Below, piece by piece: positions 1 through 13,184 of a DNA stretch of 64,000 bases. Every line of letters starts with the position of its first letter. The stretch's first letter is position 1. The stretch is from contig NC_134906.1 in assembly GCF_041734735.1 (NCBI RefSeq), positions 30,599,803-30,663,802 on the forward strand, given 5' to 3'. Under the pieces are notes generated by a model that worked only from the letters and a program-made list of their open reading frames with translations, did no database searches and was not told the origin of the DNA. Source of the stretch: Babylonia areolata. Taxonomy: Eukaryota > Mollusca > Gastropoda > Neogastropoda > Buccinidae. A program made the position numbers and the translations under genes.

Positions 1-299
1 TAGAATAAAAGAGACAGAACCAACAGCTATGGTAAAATAAAGATATATGGAAAAGAAGACGGCTGGATGTTTCTGTCCTGGCTGTTCTCTTCAATCTGTG
101 TGATCCGCACAAACAACACAATCACTGAAAATAAAGGTTTGTCAGAAGGCTAGTTTCGACACAGGCAGAAAAGGACAAAGTGGGTTGCACAGAAAAGAGG
201 AAAGGACTGTCTTATTTAACCTTTGTGTTCAGGCAACATTGAAAACAAGTCTGATTATTTATCTTTTCATTCTTCCTTTATTTCTAGTTTTAATGGAAA
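1..299. other. A/T-rich sequence, nothing recognised
   Basis: Presumably intron of the TRPV gene upstream of exon A. No exon, repeat unit or RNA gene is evident. Confidence 0.5.
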
Positions 300-443
300 T
301 TTGAATGCAAGTTTTTAATTGGTGTCCTGATTCGCAATAACTTTTTTCAAATCGGAAGTTGTAATTTAATTATTCACATTTTTATTTCAATGTTGACAGT
401 TGGTATTCCAGTTAGTAATTTTTTTTTTTATACCAGTTTGAAA
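300..443 (+). repeat. Left part of degenerate ~85-bp AT-rich tandem repeat
   Basis: Contains diverged units with TTGGTATTCCAGTT and ATACCAGTTTGAAA motifs that reappear at 846-1190. The array is interrupted by the SINE at 444-846. Confidence 0.6.
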
Positions 444-846
444 GTGGAGTGATGGCCTAGAGGTAACGCGTCCGCCTAGGAAGCAAGAGAATCTGAGCGC
501 GCTGGTTCGAATCACGGCTCAGCCGCCGATATTTTCTCCCCCTCCACTAGACCTTGAGTGGTGGTCTGGACGCTAGTCATTCGGATGAGACGATGAACCG
601 AGGTCCCATGTGCAGCATGCACTTAGCGCACGTAAAAGAACCCACGGCAACAAAAGGGTTGTTCCTGGCAAAATTCTGTAGAAAAATCCACTTCGATAGG
701 GAAAACAAATAAAACTGCACGCAGGAAAAAATACAAAAAAATGGGTGGCGCTGTAGTGTAGCGACGCGCTCTCCCTGGGGAAAACAGCCCGAATTTCACG
801 CAGAGAAATCTGTTGTGATAAAAAGAAATACAAATACAAATACGAA
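444..846 (+). mobile_element. tRNA-derived SINE
   Basis: The head has RNA polymerase III box A TGGCCTAGAGG (453-463) and box B GGTTCGAATCA (504-514). The core GAGACGATGAACCGAGGTCC and the motif AAGAACCCACGGCAACA are shared with the copy at 2908-3294. It ends in an (AAATAC)n tail (about 828-846). It splits the 85-bp AT-rich repeat, so it inserted after that array formed. The anticodon arm is degenerate, so it is not a working tRNA gene. Confidence 0.85.
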
Positions 847-1190
847 ATTCGTAATTCACTCATTCACTTTCGCTTTAATGTCTGTAAATGGTATTCCAGT
901 TTGCAATTGGTATGCCGATTACACATTTGTAAGTCAATTGTTCACATTCGCTGTTATGTTTGTAATTAGTATTGCAGTTTGTAATTGGTATACCAATTTG
1001 AAATTTGCCATTCATAATGATTGTTTCACATTTATTGTAATGTTTGTAATTGGTATCCCAGTTCCAGCTTGTAACCAGTATACCAAATTGAAATTTGCCA
1101 TTCATGAAATGAATCATTGTTTCACTTTCGCTATAATGTTTCTAATTGGTATTCCAGTTTTTAATTGGTATACTAGTTTGAAATGAGTAC
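846..1190 (+). repeat. Degenerate ~85-bp AT-rich tandem repeat, right part
   Basis: About four units carrying TTGGTATTCCAGTT, AATTGGTATACCA and TTTCACTTTCGCT. It lies in the intron just upstream of exon A. Confidence 0.75.
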
Positions 1191-1214
1191 ACCAATCATT
1201 GCCATTGACTGCAG

Positions 1215-1404
1215 GTGAGACAGTGCTGCACCTGGCCATAGTGAACGAAGACCCGGCCATGGTCAAGTTCCTGTTGGATCACGGGGCAGACTTCAACATC
1301 CGGGCATGTGGCAACTTCTTCTGCCCCGAAGACCAGAAAGAGTCGCGCACTGACCGCATGGAGAGCGAGATGGTGGTGGTCAACCCCAAGACCAACTACG
1401 ACGG
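1215..1404 (+). CDS. TRPV exon A: ankyrin repeats
   Basis: Acceptor GCAG at 1211-1214, donor GTCAGT at 1405. The exon enters with two bases of a codon (the first base comes from an unseen upstream exon) and leaves two bases. It reads [13 protein letters not shown], then [11 protein letters not shown], a typical ankyrin helix-turn-helix, then a Cys/charged insert ([11 protein letters not shown]) and ends at NPKTNYDG. The insert between ankyrin repeats is seen in invertebrate TRPV proteins. A 38-bp minisatellite starts about a dozen bases after the donor. Confidence 0.9.
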
Positions 1405-4400
1405 GTCAGTGCACGGCTCTTGTCGCTCTGTGGGAGTGAATGTTTCTTTAACCTCTTGTCTCTTGTGGGAGTGAATGTTTCTTTAACCTCTTGTCGCTCT
1501 GTGGGAGTGAATGTTTCTTTAACCTCTTGTCTCTTGTGGGAGTGAATGTTTCTTTAACCTCTTGTCTCTTGTGGGAGTGAATGTTTCTTTAACCTCTTGT
1601 CGCTCTGTGGGAGTGAATGTTTCTTTAACCTCTTGTCGCTCTGTGGGAGTGAATGTTTCTTTAACCTCTTGTCTCTTGTGGGAGGGAATGTTTCTTTAAC
1701 CTCTTGTCTCTTGTGGGAGGGAATGTTTCTTTAACCTCTTGTCTCTTGTGGGAGTGAATGTTTCTTTAACCTCTTGTCTCTTGTGGGAGGGAATGTTTCT
1801 TTAACCTCTTGTCTCTTGTGGGAGGGAATGTTTCTTTAACCTCTTGTCTCTTGTGGGAGGGAATGTTTCTTTAACCTCTTGTCTCTTGTGGGAGGGAATG
1901 TTTCTTTAACCTCTTGTCTCTTGTGGGAGGGAATGTTTCTTTAACCTCTTGTCTCTTGTGGGAGGGAATGTTTCTTTAACCTCTTGTCGCTCTGTGGGAG
2001 TGAATGTTTCTTTAACCTCTTGTCTCTTGTGGGAGGGAATGTTTCTTTAACCTCTTGTCTCTTGTGGGAGTGAATGTTTCTTTAACCTCTTGTCGCTCTG
2101 TGGGAGTGAATGTTTCTTTAACCTCTTGTCTCTTGTGGGAGGGAATGTTTCTTTAACCTCTTGTCTCTTGTGGGAGTGAATGTTTCTTTAACCTCTTGTC
2201 TCTTGTGGGAGTGAATGTTTCTTTAACCTCTTGTCTCTTGTGGGAGTGAATGTTTCTTTAACCTCTTGTCTCTTGTGGGAGTGAATGTTTCTTTAACCTC
2301 GTCTCTTGTGGGAGGGAATGTTTCTTTAACCTCGTCTCTTGTGGGAGGGAATGTTTCTTTAACATCTTGTCTCTTGTGGGAGGGTGCAATAGCCGAATGG
2401 TTAAAGCACTGGACGTTCAATCTGAGGGTCCCGGTTTCCAATCTCGGTGCACCTGGTGGGTAAAGGGTGGAGATTTTTCCGATCTTCCAGGTCAATATAT
2501 GTGCAGACCTGCTAGTGCCTGAACCCCCTTCGTGTGTATGCGCACGCAGAAGATCAAATACGCATGTTAAAGATCCTGTAATCCATGTCAGCATTCGGTG
2601 GGTTATGGAAACAAGAATATACCCAGCATGCACGCCCCCGAAAACGGAGTATGGCTGCCTACAAGGCGGGATAAATAAACAAGAACGGTCATACACGTAA
2701 AATGTTACATGGCTGTGTGAGTGTGTACGCGTGTGCGTCTGAAACCTGATTGAATGACACAGGAAACGAATGATGAGCGCCCAGTGGCAGCCGTCAGTCG
2801 GCTCTACCCAGGTTGGCAGCCTGTGGTGCAAATGTCCCCGTGTATGTAAAGCGCTTAGAGCTTGGTCTCTGACCGAGGATAGGCGCTATATAAGTATCCA
2901 CATCAAGGAAGGTGGCAGAATGGTTAAGACGCTCAGCTGCCAATACAGACAGTCCGTGAAGGTGTGGGTTCGAATCCCGCTCTCACCCTTTCTCCCAAGT
3001 TTGACTGGTAAATCAAACTGAGCGTCTAGTCTTTCGGGTGAGACGATAAACCGAGGTCCCGTGTGCAGCACGCACTTGGCGCACTGAAAAAGAACCCATG
3101 GCAACAAGAGTGTTGTCCTCTGGCAAAATGATGTAAAAATAAATCCACTCTGATAGGTACACAAATATAACAGCATGCACTCAAGGCCTGACAAGCGCGT
3201 TGGGTTATGCTGCAGTCGGGCATCTGCTCAGCAGATGTTGTGTAGCGTATATGGATTTGTCCGAACGCAGTAACGTCTCCTTGAGAAACTGAAACAGCTA
3301 ATGAATGTATTTCTTTAACCTGTTATCTGCTAAACCTTGGTGATCAGATTGAAATGCATTTCCTAATTCAGTTAAGTCATTTATTCTGACCAAAGTGATA
3401 ATGATGACCTCACGAGGAAGATGTCCAATGGTGACTGACATCCTGACCTGTAAACTATGATCTCAGTCAGTGGACAGCCTTTCACTGGGGGGACTTCCTC
3501 TTCTTCTTCTTCTTCTGTTAGTAGTAGTAGTAGTATCAATACTCATTGATTGTACCTGTGTAACACCAGGGTGTGATTGTCCTACCTTCAGGTATATTTA
3601 CCTGGGGGAGTACCCCTTGAGCTTCGCGGCAGACAAAACAATAAAAGGTGTGTTGATCATGTCTCAGGGTACCGGGTACATTCACCTGGGGGAATACCCG
3701 CTGAATTTAGCGACAGAGAATAAAGGATGTGTTTGTGATACCTTCAGGTACATTTACTTGTGTGTTGATGATACTTTCAGGTACATTTACTTGTGTATTG
3801 AAGATACCTTCAGGTACATTTGCCTTAGGGAGTACCCGCTGATTTTGGCGGCAGAATCTAAAGGGCGTGTTTGTGGTACCTTCAGATACATTTACCTGTG
3901 TTTTGATGCTACCTTCAGGAACAATTACCTGTGTGTTCATGCTACCTTCAGGTGCATTTGCCTATGTGTTGATGATACCTTGAGATACATCTACCTTGTG
4001 TTGATGCTACATTCAGGTACATTTACCTGTGTGTTGATGCTATCTTCAGGTACATTTACCTGTGGTGTTGATGCTATCTTCAGGTACATTTACCTGTGTG
4101 TCGATGACACTTTCAGGTACATTTGCCTGTGTTGATGCTACCTTCAGGTAAATTTACCTGTATGTTGATGACACCTTCATGTACATTTAACTGTGTGTTG
4201 ATGCTACCTTCAGGTACATTTACCAATGTGTTGATGCTACCTTCAGGTACATTTACCTGGGGGAGTACCCCCTAAGCTTCGCGGCCTGTCTGGGTCAGGA
4301 GGAGTGTGTCCGGCTCCTGCTGGCCAAGGGAGCTGACCCCAATGCTCAGGACAGCAACGGTAACACTGCCCTGCACATGTTGGTCATCCACAACAGGAAG

Positions 4401-4433
4401 GTGTGTGTGTGTGTCTGTGTCTGTGTGTGTGTT

Positions 4434-4469
<36 letters not shown>

Positions 4470-4742
4470 CGTGTGCGTGTGTGTGTTTGTGTGTGTGTGT
4501 GTGTTTGTGTGTGTGTTTGTGTGTGTATGTGTGTGTGTGTGTCTGTGTGTGTGGGTGTGTGTGTGTTTGTGTGTGTGTCTCTGTGTCTCTGTGTTTGTGT
4601 GTGTGTGTGATGTTTTGAGTGTGTGTGTGTCTGTGTGTGGGTGGGTGTGGATGTGTGTATTTGTGTGTGTATGTGTAGATGTGTGTGTGTGTGTGTGTGT
4701 GTGTAGTTTGTGTGTCGATCGGTGGGTGGGTGTTTATGTGGA

Positions 4743-4786
<44 letters not shown>

Positions 4787-4874
4787 CATTCTTTAGTTTA
4801 ACGTCTTTTCACTATAAGTGATATTAGTCGAGGGTAGGGAAAAAAAATTGTATATGCAAGCAAGAGAGAGAGAG

Positions 4875-4924
<50 letters not shown>

Positions 4925-7900
4925 ACAGTCGAAAGTAAATGCTGAACTGCATCAGACAGTCCACACAATTCAAATCTTGTGTTGACTGCTATATATAGCT
5001 GTCCCATGAAATCGGGTTTTCACCTCATATTCCATGCGTTCACAGAGATATCTGTCCACAGTCAATCAAGTTGAACTCGGCTGATTGTGATTCTGAGTGT
5101 TGCAGTACTCTTGATGTATAACTGGTTTGTGCTCAGTATAACTGACTTTTCTTCACTTTGATCATCATGTCATGCCTCGTGTTTGTCACCAGACTGCCTC
5201 ACAGGAAAAGGTTTGCATTTTCTACACAGTAATCCCTGTAGACTGTCAGTCAGGCTGAATGGACATGTTCTGCCCTGTGCCTACATCGACATTGTGCGGG
5301 CTGGGAGGCGTGTGTTTTCTGTTAATTGGTTTATATGTTTGTTTCCTTTAAGTTTTTGTTTGTTTGTTTTTTGGGGTTTTTTTGTTCATTTATTTTCTCG
5401 CTAGCTAGCTTGCTACCCTGCGGTGGGCTGAGTCGTTAGACAGTCGTTGAGCTGTTTTTGCTCTCACAGTAATGCTTGGAAGGCTTGAAAACAGCACTTT
5501 TGTTTGGTTAGTTACTGTTTTGTGTATCGTATGTTGTACCAGCGTCTGCCCTCCATCCATCCATCATCCTCTCCCACCCCAGTCTGACATCCACCCCTTT
5601 CTGCTCCATCCACCCCAGTCTGACATCCACCCCTTTCTGCTCCATCCACCCCAGTCTGACACATCCACCCCTTTCTGCTCCATCCACCCCAGTCTGACAT
5701 CCACCCCTTTCTGCTCCATCCACCCCAGTCTGACACATCCACCCCTTTCTGCTCCATCCACCCCAGTCTGACATCCACCCCTTTCTGCTCCATCCACCCC
5801 AGTTTGACATCCACCCCTTTCTGATCCATCCACCCCAGTCTGACATCCACCCCTTTCTGCTCCATCCACCCCAGTCTGACATCCACCCCTTTCTGCTCCA
5901 TCCACCCCAGTCTGACATCCACCCCTTTCTGCTCCATCCACCCCAGTCTGACATCCACCCCTTTCTGCTCCATCCACCCCAGTCTGACATCCACCACTTT
6001 CTGCTCCATCCACCCCAGTCTGACACATCCACCCCTTTCTGCTCCATCCACCCCAGTCTGACATCCACCCCTTTCTGCTCCATCCACCAGTATGACACAT
6101 CCACCCCTTTCTGCTCCATCCACCCCAGTCTGACACATCCACCCCTTTCTGCTCCATCCACCCCAGTGTGACACATCCACCCCTTTCTGCTCCATCCACC
6201 CCAGTGTGACACATCCACCCCTTTCTGCTCCATCCACCCCAGTCTGACATCCACCCCTTTCTGATCCATCCACCCCAGTCTGACACATCCACCCCTTTCT
6301 GCTCCATCCACCCCAGTCTGACACATCCACCCCTTTCTGCTCCATCCACCCCAGTCTGACATCCACCCCTTTCTGCTCCATCCACCCCAGTCTGACACAT
6401 CCACCCCTTTCTGCTCCATTCACCCCAATCTGACATCCACCCCTTTCTGCTCCATCCACCCCAGTCTGACACATCCACCCCTTTCTGCTCCATCCACCCC
6501 AGTCTGACACATCCACCCCTTTCTGATCCATCCACCCCAGTGTGACACATCCACCCCTTTCTGCTCCATCCACCCCAGTCTGACACATCCACCATTTTCT
6601 GATCCATCCACCCCAGTCTGACACATCCACCATTTTCTGATCCATCTACCCCAGTCTGACACATCCACCCCTTTCTGCTCCATCTACCCCAGTCTGACAC
6701 ATCCACCCCTTTCTGCTCCATCTACCCCAGTCTGACACATCCACCCCATTCTGCTCCATCTACCCCGGTCTGACACATCCACCCCTTTTATGTATGGCTG
6801 TGTCCCCACATAGCTTATGGCTGTGTCCCCACATAGCTTATGGCTATGGCTGTGTCCCCACATAGCTTATGGCTGTGTCCCCACATAGCTTATGGCTGTG
6901 TCCCCACATAGCTTATGGCTGTGTCTCTATATTAGAAAATAGCTTTCCTTTACGTATGCGTACCTGTATTTATCTGTGCACAGGCTGACTGGAACACGAT
7001 GATTACAGCAGCTCTGTACCAATGGTGTGTACCTGTGTGGAGAGAGAAAGGTGTTGTTGTTGTTGTTGTTGTTGTGTGGTGCACAGTGATTACAACAGTA
7101 CTGTACTAAGGTGTGTACCTGTGTGGAGAGAGAAAGGTGTTGTTGTTGTTGTTGTGTGGTGCAGAGTGATTACAACAGCACTGTACTAAGGTGTGTACCT
7201 GTTGGAGAGAGAAAGGTGTTGTTGTTGTTGTTGTGTGGTGCAGAGTGATTACAACAGCACTGTACTAAGGTGTGTACCTGTGTGGAGAGAGAAAGGTGTT
7301 GTTGTTGTTGTGTGGTGCAGAGTGATTACAACAGCACTGTACTAAGGTGTGTACCTGTTGGAGAGAGAAAGGTGTTGTTGTTGTTGTTGTTGTGTGGTGC
7401 AGAGTGATTACAACAGCACTGTACTAAGGTGTGTACCTGTGTGGAGAGAGAATGTTGTTGTTGTGTGGTGCAGAGTGATTACAACAGCACTGTACTAAGG
7501 TGTGTACCTGTGTGGAGAGAGAATGTTGTTGTTGTGTGGTGCAGAGTGATTACAACAGCACTGTACTAAGGTGTGTACCTGTGTGGAGAGAGAAAGGTGT
7601 TGTTGTTGTTGTGTGGTGCAGAGTGATTACAACAGCACTGTACTAAGGTGTGTACCTGTGTGGAGAGAGAAAGGTGTTGTTGTTGTTGTTGTTGTGTGGT
7701 GCAGAGTGATTACAACAGCACTGTACTAAGGTGTGTACCTGTGTGAAGAGAGAAAGGTGCTGTTGTTGTTGTTGTTGTGTGGTGCAGAGTGATTACAACA
7801 GTACTGTACTAAGGTGTGTACCTGTGTGGAGAGAGAAAGGTGTTGTTGTTGTTGTTGTTGTGTGGTGCACAGTGATTACAACAGTACTGTACTAAGGTGT

Positions 7901-8160
7901 GTACCTGTGTGGAGAGAGAAAGGTGTTGTTGTTGTTGTTGTTGTTGTGTGGTGCAGAGTGATTACAACAGCACCGTACTAAGGTGTGTACCTGTGTGGAG
8001 AGAGAAAGGTGTTGTTGTTGATGTTGTGTGGTGCACAGTCACCAGTGTTATCATACTGTGCTGATAACCTTTCCTTTTATCTCACGCCTCCACCTGTCCT
8101 TTGGATAAATGGAAAACAAGACCTGTGCACATACTCACATTACATGCGCGCACGTGCACG

Positions 8161-8207
<47 letters not shown>

Positions 8208-10638
8208 GCGCGCACATACACACACACACAAGCACGCGCACACATGCGCGCACACACGCGCGTACATATATATATATGTATATATGCCGAGCCCCAGACA
8301 CAGTGAATATGGATTCACAACCCCCACGACCCCTGCAAGACTGTCGGAGCTTTTGACCTCTAACTTTTGAGCACAGTTAGAATGGTGTCAGAAACACAGA
8401 CAGTAGTGACACTGCCCTGGTGAAGATCATGGAAAGTAAGACAGGTCAGTGATTACATGTTAATGCAGCTGACCATCTGTCGTGACGAAATGTAATGAGG
8501 CCTATCTGGACAGGCACTCTATCAAGTCATTCATTTTGGTCACGTCAGTAGTGACACTGCCCTGGTGAAGATCATGGAAAGTAAGACAGGTCAGTGATTA
8601 CATGTTAATGCAGCTGACCATCTGTCGTGACGAAATGTAATGAGGCCTATCTGGACAGGCAGTCTATCAAGTCATTCATTTTGGTCACGTCAGTAGTGAC
8701 ACTGCCCTGGTGAAGATCATGGAAAGTAAGACAGGTCAGTGATTACATGTTAATCCAGCTGACCATCTGTCGCGACGAAATGTAATGAGGCCTATCTGGA
8801 CAGGCAGTCTATCAAGTCATTCATTTTGGTCACGTCAGTAGTGAAGGATAGTCAGTCGTGTCCGACTACGACCATCAGAACAGAGGAGGCAAGTGCTGCC
8901 TGCATATCTGGGCTGGAATTTGATTACAGTGGAGACTGTTTTGCCCAAGTTACATAACCCCACGCTTTTGGCCAAGAGGGCTCTTGGGCAGTCGGTGTTG
9001 GGATGATTCCCAAAGGTCAACTAGCCCCGAAGGCTGCAGCACTAAGAGACAGTGCAGTCTTGTCTCCCAGTCTGAGAGTCATAGTCCTTCTCCAAAGACT
9101 GAGCTGTAAATGATTTCCCTTTGCGTTGATCACACAGCACTTGTCCTCCTATGTTGGGAGTCATGGTGCTTCACAAAAGACGAAGCTGGCGAGATCCCGG
9201 TAAATTAAGACAAACGGGTCAGTGATTACATGTTAATCCAGCTGATGATCCGTGTTGAGGAAATTTAGTGAGGCTTGTCTGGACAGTATGTCAAGCTATT
9301 CATTTTGGTCTGGTTTGAATAATGATAGTAATAGGTAAAACACTTTTGAAACTGCATGAGCATGTGTGTGTGTGTGTGTGTGTATGTGTGTGTGTGTGTG
9401 TGTGTGTTGGTATGCAGGTTATTGGGAGATGCATGTCTCTATCTAAAAGCTTTCAGCACTCATGACATTTTGTTGTGCACAAAGTTTGCAGACATCAATC
9501 AAGTTTTCAAAAACTGCAAGGACGGGCCAATGATTACATGTTTATTTTGCTGATACGTCTGTGTTGAGCAAATTTGAATCGCTGCAATGAGGCTTGTCTG
9601 AAAAGTCTAGACAAAGAGTCTAGGGATATCTGAATCATCATTATGTCAGTAATGAAAGGTCAATAGTGTTCTTAAATTGCACTTGAGCGAGCTCGTGCGC
9701 ACGTGCACGTGTGTCTGTTTGTGTATGTATATGTTGATCATCTTTATTTGATTTGATTAAAACATTAACACACCGTTGTTGAAATGAGACACCAATAAAT
9801 CATGATTTTATCTGAACGACACAATATCATAGTACCAAAAATGGTTATTGGTGATTTCATCGGAACAAAAGTCGTTAAAACGGGAAGATCAAGCAATACT
9901 GACTTTATCAAAACAATGACAAAAGGGGAATGATAAATCATATCATCACAACACCAGTTTATAGTTAAACAATGTGTTAAGGTGAGAACGGGAAGATCAA
10001 GCAATGCTGACTTTATCAAAACAGTGACAAAGGGGGATGATAAATCATGATATCATCACAACACCAGTTTATAGTTAAACAATGTGTTAAGGTGAGAACG
10101 GGAAGATCGAGCAATACTGACTTTATCAAAACAATGACAAAGGGGGATGATAAATCATGATCATCACAACACCAGTTTATAGTTAAACAATGTGTTAAGG
10201 TGAGAACGGGAAGATCGAGCAATACTGACTTTATCAAAACAATGACAAAGGGGGATGATAAATCATGATATCATCACAACACCAGTTTATAGTTAAACAA
10301 TGTGTTAAGGTGAGAACGGGAAGATCGAGCAATACTGACTTTATCAAAACAATGACAAAGGGGGAATGATAAATCATGATATCATCACAACACCAGTTTA
10401 CAGTTAAACAATGTGTAAAGGTGAGAGACTTACTTCACTATGGTTGGTGGGATGGGGTGGAACTGGTAGTGTTGTGCATGTTGTCGTTCGTTGTGACTGT
10501 TGAATGCAGTACCACACTAACTCTGGAGGAAACGGGCCAGTGATTAGGACTTTGTGCTGACACTCCGATGTTGAGTCAACTTGAATCGCTGCAATGAGGC
10601 CTGTTCTCATTCACGTATGTGTTGTTGTTGTTCCTCGG

Positions 10639-10710
<72 letters not shown>

Positions 10711-11184
10711 GTCGCTAAAAAAATGTGAAAAAAGATAACAACAAAAACACACACACATGAGTGAGCTCAAGCGTGCGTGCAGAAGCTTATATTTTTATCA
10801 CATTTTGCATATTATGCCATTTTTGTCGTACGTTTGTAAACATTTTCCAGCATTGCATTACCTTGATTGATTCAAAGAGTGGGATAAGGAAAGGACGGAC
10901 GATCATATGTACACGTCAGATTAGTGTCTGACACACCAGGCCTATGATTACAGTAGCATGCTGAAGGAACTGTGTTGAATTGACAAAGAATCGCTGCAAT
11001 GAGGCTTCACAACTATATGGTCGTCTCTGTTCTGTCCATCAGTTTAATCCCGTGATAACTATAGTACTACTACTTCTACTATGACTACTGCTGCAACTAC
11101 TACTACTGCTACAAATCATAATAATGATAGTAATGATGATAATGATAAAATGATAATAATGATAGTAACAGTGTTTCTTGTATG

Positions 11185-11215
<31 letters not shown>

Positions 11216-11739
11216 TGTGTGTGTGTGTGTGTCTTTGTGTGTGTGTGTGTTCTTATATGAGCAAAACAATTGCGATGTAATACGAACATTATATAACACA
11301 TATAACTTGATACGTCAAGGAATTGTGAAGCTGTCTTATAACAAAGAAATAATTTGTGTGTTTGTCTTATAAACAGCCTGTTCTATGGTAAAGACCATGG
11401 TTTTATAGTCCTGGTTTGATATGACAATTATTGCATATAATCAGTGTTTTGGATGATATGACAATTATTGCACATAATCAGTGTTTTGGATGATATGACA
11501 ATTATTGCACATAATCAGTGTTTTTGGATGATATGACAATTATTGGACATAATCAGTGTTTTGGATGATATGACAATTATTGCACATAATCAGTGTTTTT
11601 GGATGATATGACAATTATTGCACATAATCAGTGTTTTTGGATGATATGACAATTATTGCATATAATCAGTGTTTTGGATGATATGACAATTATTGCACAT
11701 AATCAGTGTTTTGGATATTAACAATGAATTTTTAATATA

Positions 11740-11806
<67 letters not shown>

Positions 11807-12072
11807 CATGCATATATACGTACATACATACATACATACATATCGTATACGTTTGTATTGTGATATGTAGGTCTCTCCGAAGTGTACGTTTCTTATGATC
11901 AACATTTGATGAATAGTTATTTCCCCCATTTAAATAGAAATCGATTCCATATGATAATTCTATAATTATTTGGAAAGCATTATTGTAATACTCGCCATAT
12001 TGAATAAGCAATTTATTGCATCTTATTAGAGTTCAAATATCAGTAACAAAAGAGCATCTCTCTCTCTCTCTT

Positions 12073-12154
<82 letters not shown>

Positions 12155-12280
12155 TCAAATCAAATGTACTTTGATTACACTTGTCTTGACAGGGGTGTTG
12201 GCCTAAGATTAAATTAATTAACTATTCAGTGGTTGGTGTTCTGTCTCTGTCTCTGTCTGTCTCTCTCTCTACTCTCTCTA

Positions 12281-12332
<52 letters not shown>

Positions 12333-12826
12333 ATCTTTCCCTCACTTCCTCTCCCTCCGTCCACACCCCCTTTCTCTCTCCCAATCTCTCCCCCCCCCCT
12401 CTCTCTCTCCCTCTCTCTGTCTCTCTTCAGAGTCGTGGCTATTCACAAAATGTCAGTAATTTCATTCATATCAAATAGTTATTGTGCTTTAAGTTATGTG
12501 CCCTTTGTTGATGTTCCTGGTGTCCTGTTTAACAAAACAATCCTTTGTACGGTAACGGCACGTCTGTATGTGCTTGTAATGATCATGTGAAGAGGAATGT
12601 GAACGTGAAGATGTGTTGTGAACGTGAAGATGTATATGTTGAGGGCTCGGGGTGGGAAACCAAGGACAGGCAGGGGTGGATACGAGTTGAGTGCAGAGTT
12701 GATATTGGTATTCACCATCCATATGTAACAGTTATGTCTTGTCAGATTTTATCAGAAATGTGTTTTGTTTGCATCTGTTATGATAAGGGCTGTTGGCCAA
12801 AGTCATTAAAATCTTTGTGTTCAGTG

Positions 12827-12894
<68 letters not shown>

Positions 12895-13123
12895 GATCAG
12901 TTTCGTCGAGAGAGAGACAGTGTGTGTGTGGGGGGATGTGGGGGGGGGGGAGCAGGAGGGGGGGGGGGCGTACATGACATGTAGAGGTAGTGTATTGTAA
13001 AGTACAGCCCCATAGTGTCCAGGTTTAATGGGTGGGTGATCAAGGTGCACATGAAAAGTGTTGTTGATCTGAGTGACGGTGGTGTGTATGTGTGTGTGTG
13101 TGGTGTGTGTGTGTGTGGTGTGT

Positions 13124-13184
<61 letters not shown>

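Larger units (their letters stand above)
8420..11010 (+). repeat. Recurring ~90-bp module, seven copies
   Basis: Copies start near 8455, 8599, 8742, 9216, 9527, 10537 and 10937. They share GTGATTACATG-like, GCTGA, TGTTGA and GCAATGAGGC segments in the same order and orientation. The outer four are diverged and widely spaced, so they look like an old tandem family broken up by other repeats. Confidence 0.6.

Noticed and set aside
815-1186. 123-codon frame in the AT-rich repeat
   Set aside because: It is the translation of the 85-bp repeat and the SINE tail, with no conserved features.
1417-2385. Minisatellite after exon A as a copy of its donor
   Set aside because: The array starts near the donor, but the unit does not contain exon A bases, so I did not count it among the junction-seeded arrays.
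5508-6721. Minus-strand frames of 300-385 codons ([10 protein letters not shown]-type repeats)
   Set aside because: Three frames are open at once over a 36-38-bp minisatellite with non-triplet indels between frames.
8420-11010. C/D-box snoRNA interpretation of the recurring module
   Set aside because: The C-like box is TGATTA, not TGATGA, which would lose the kink-turn G-A pairs, and no terminal stem is visible.
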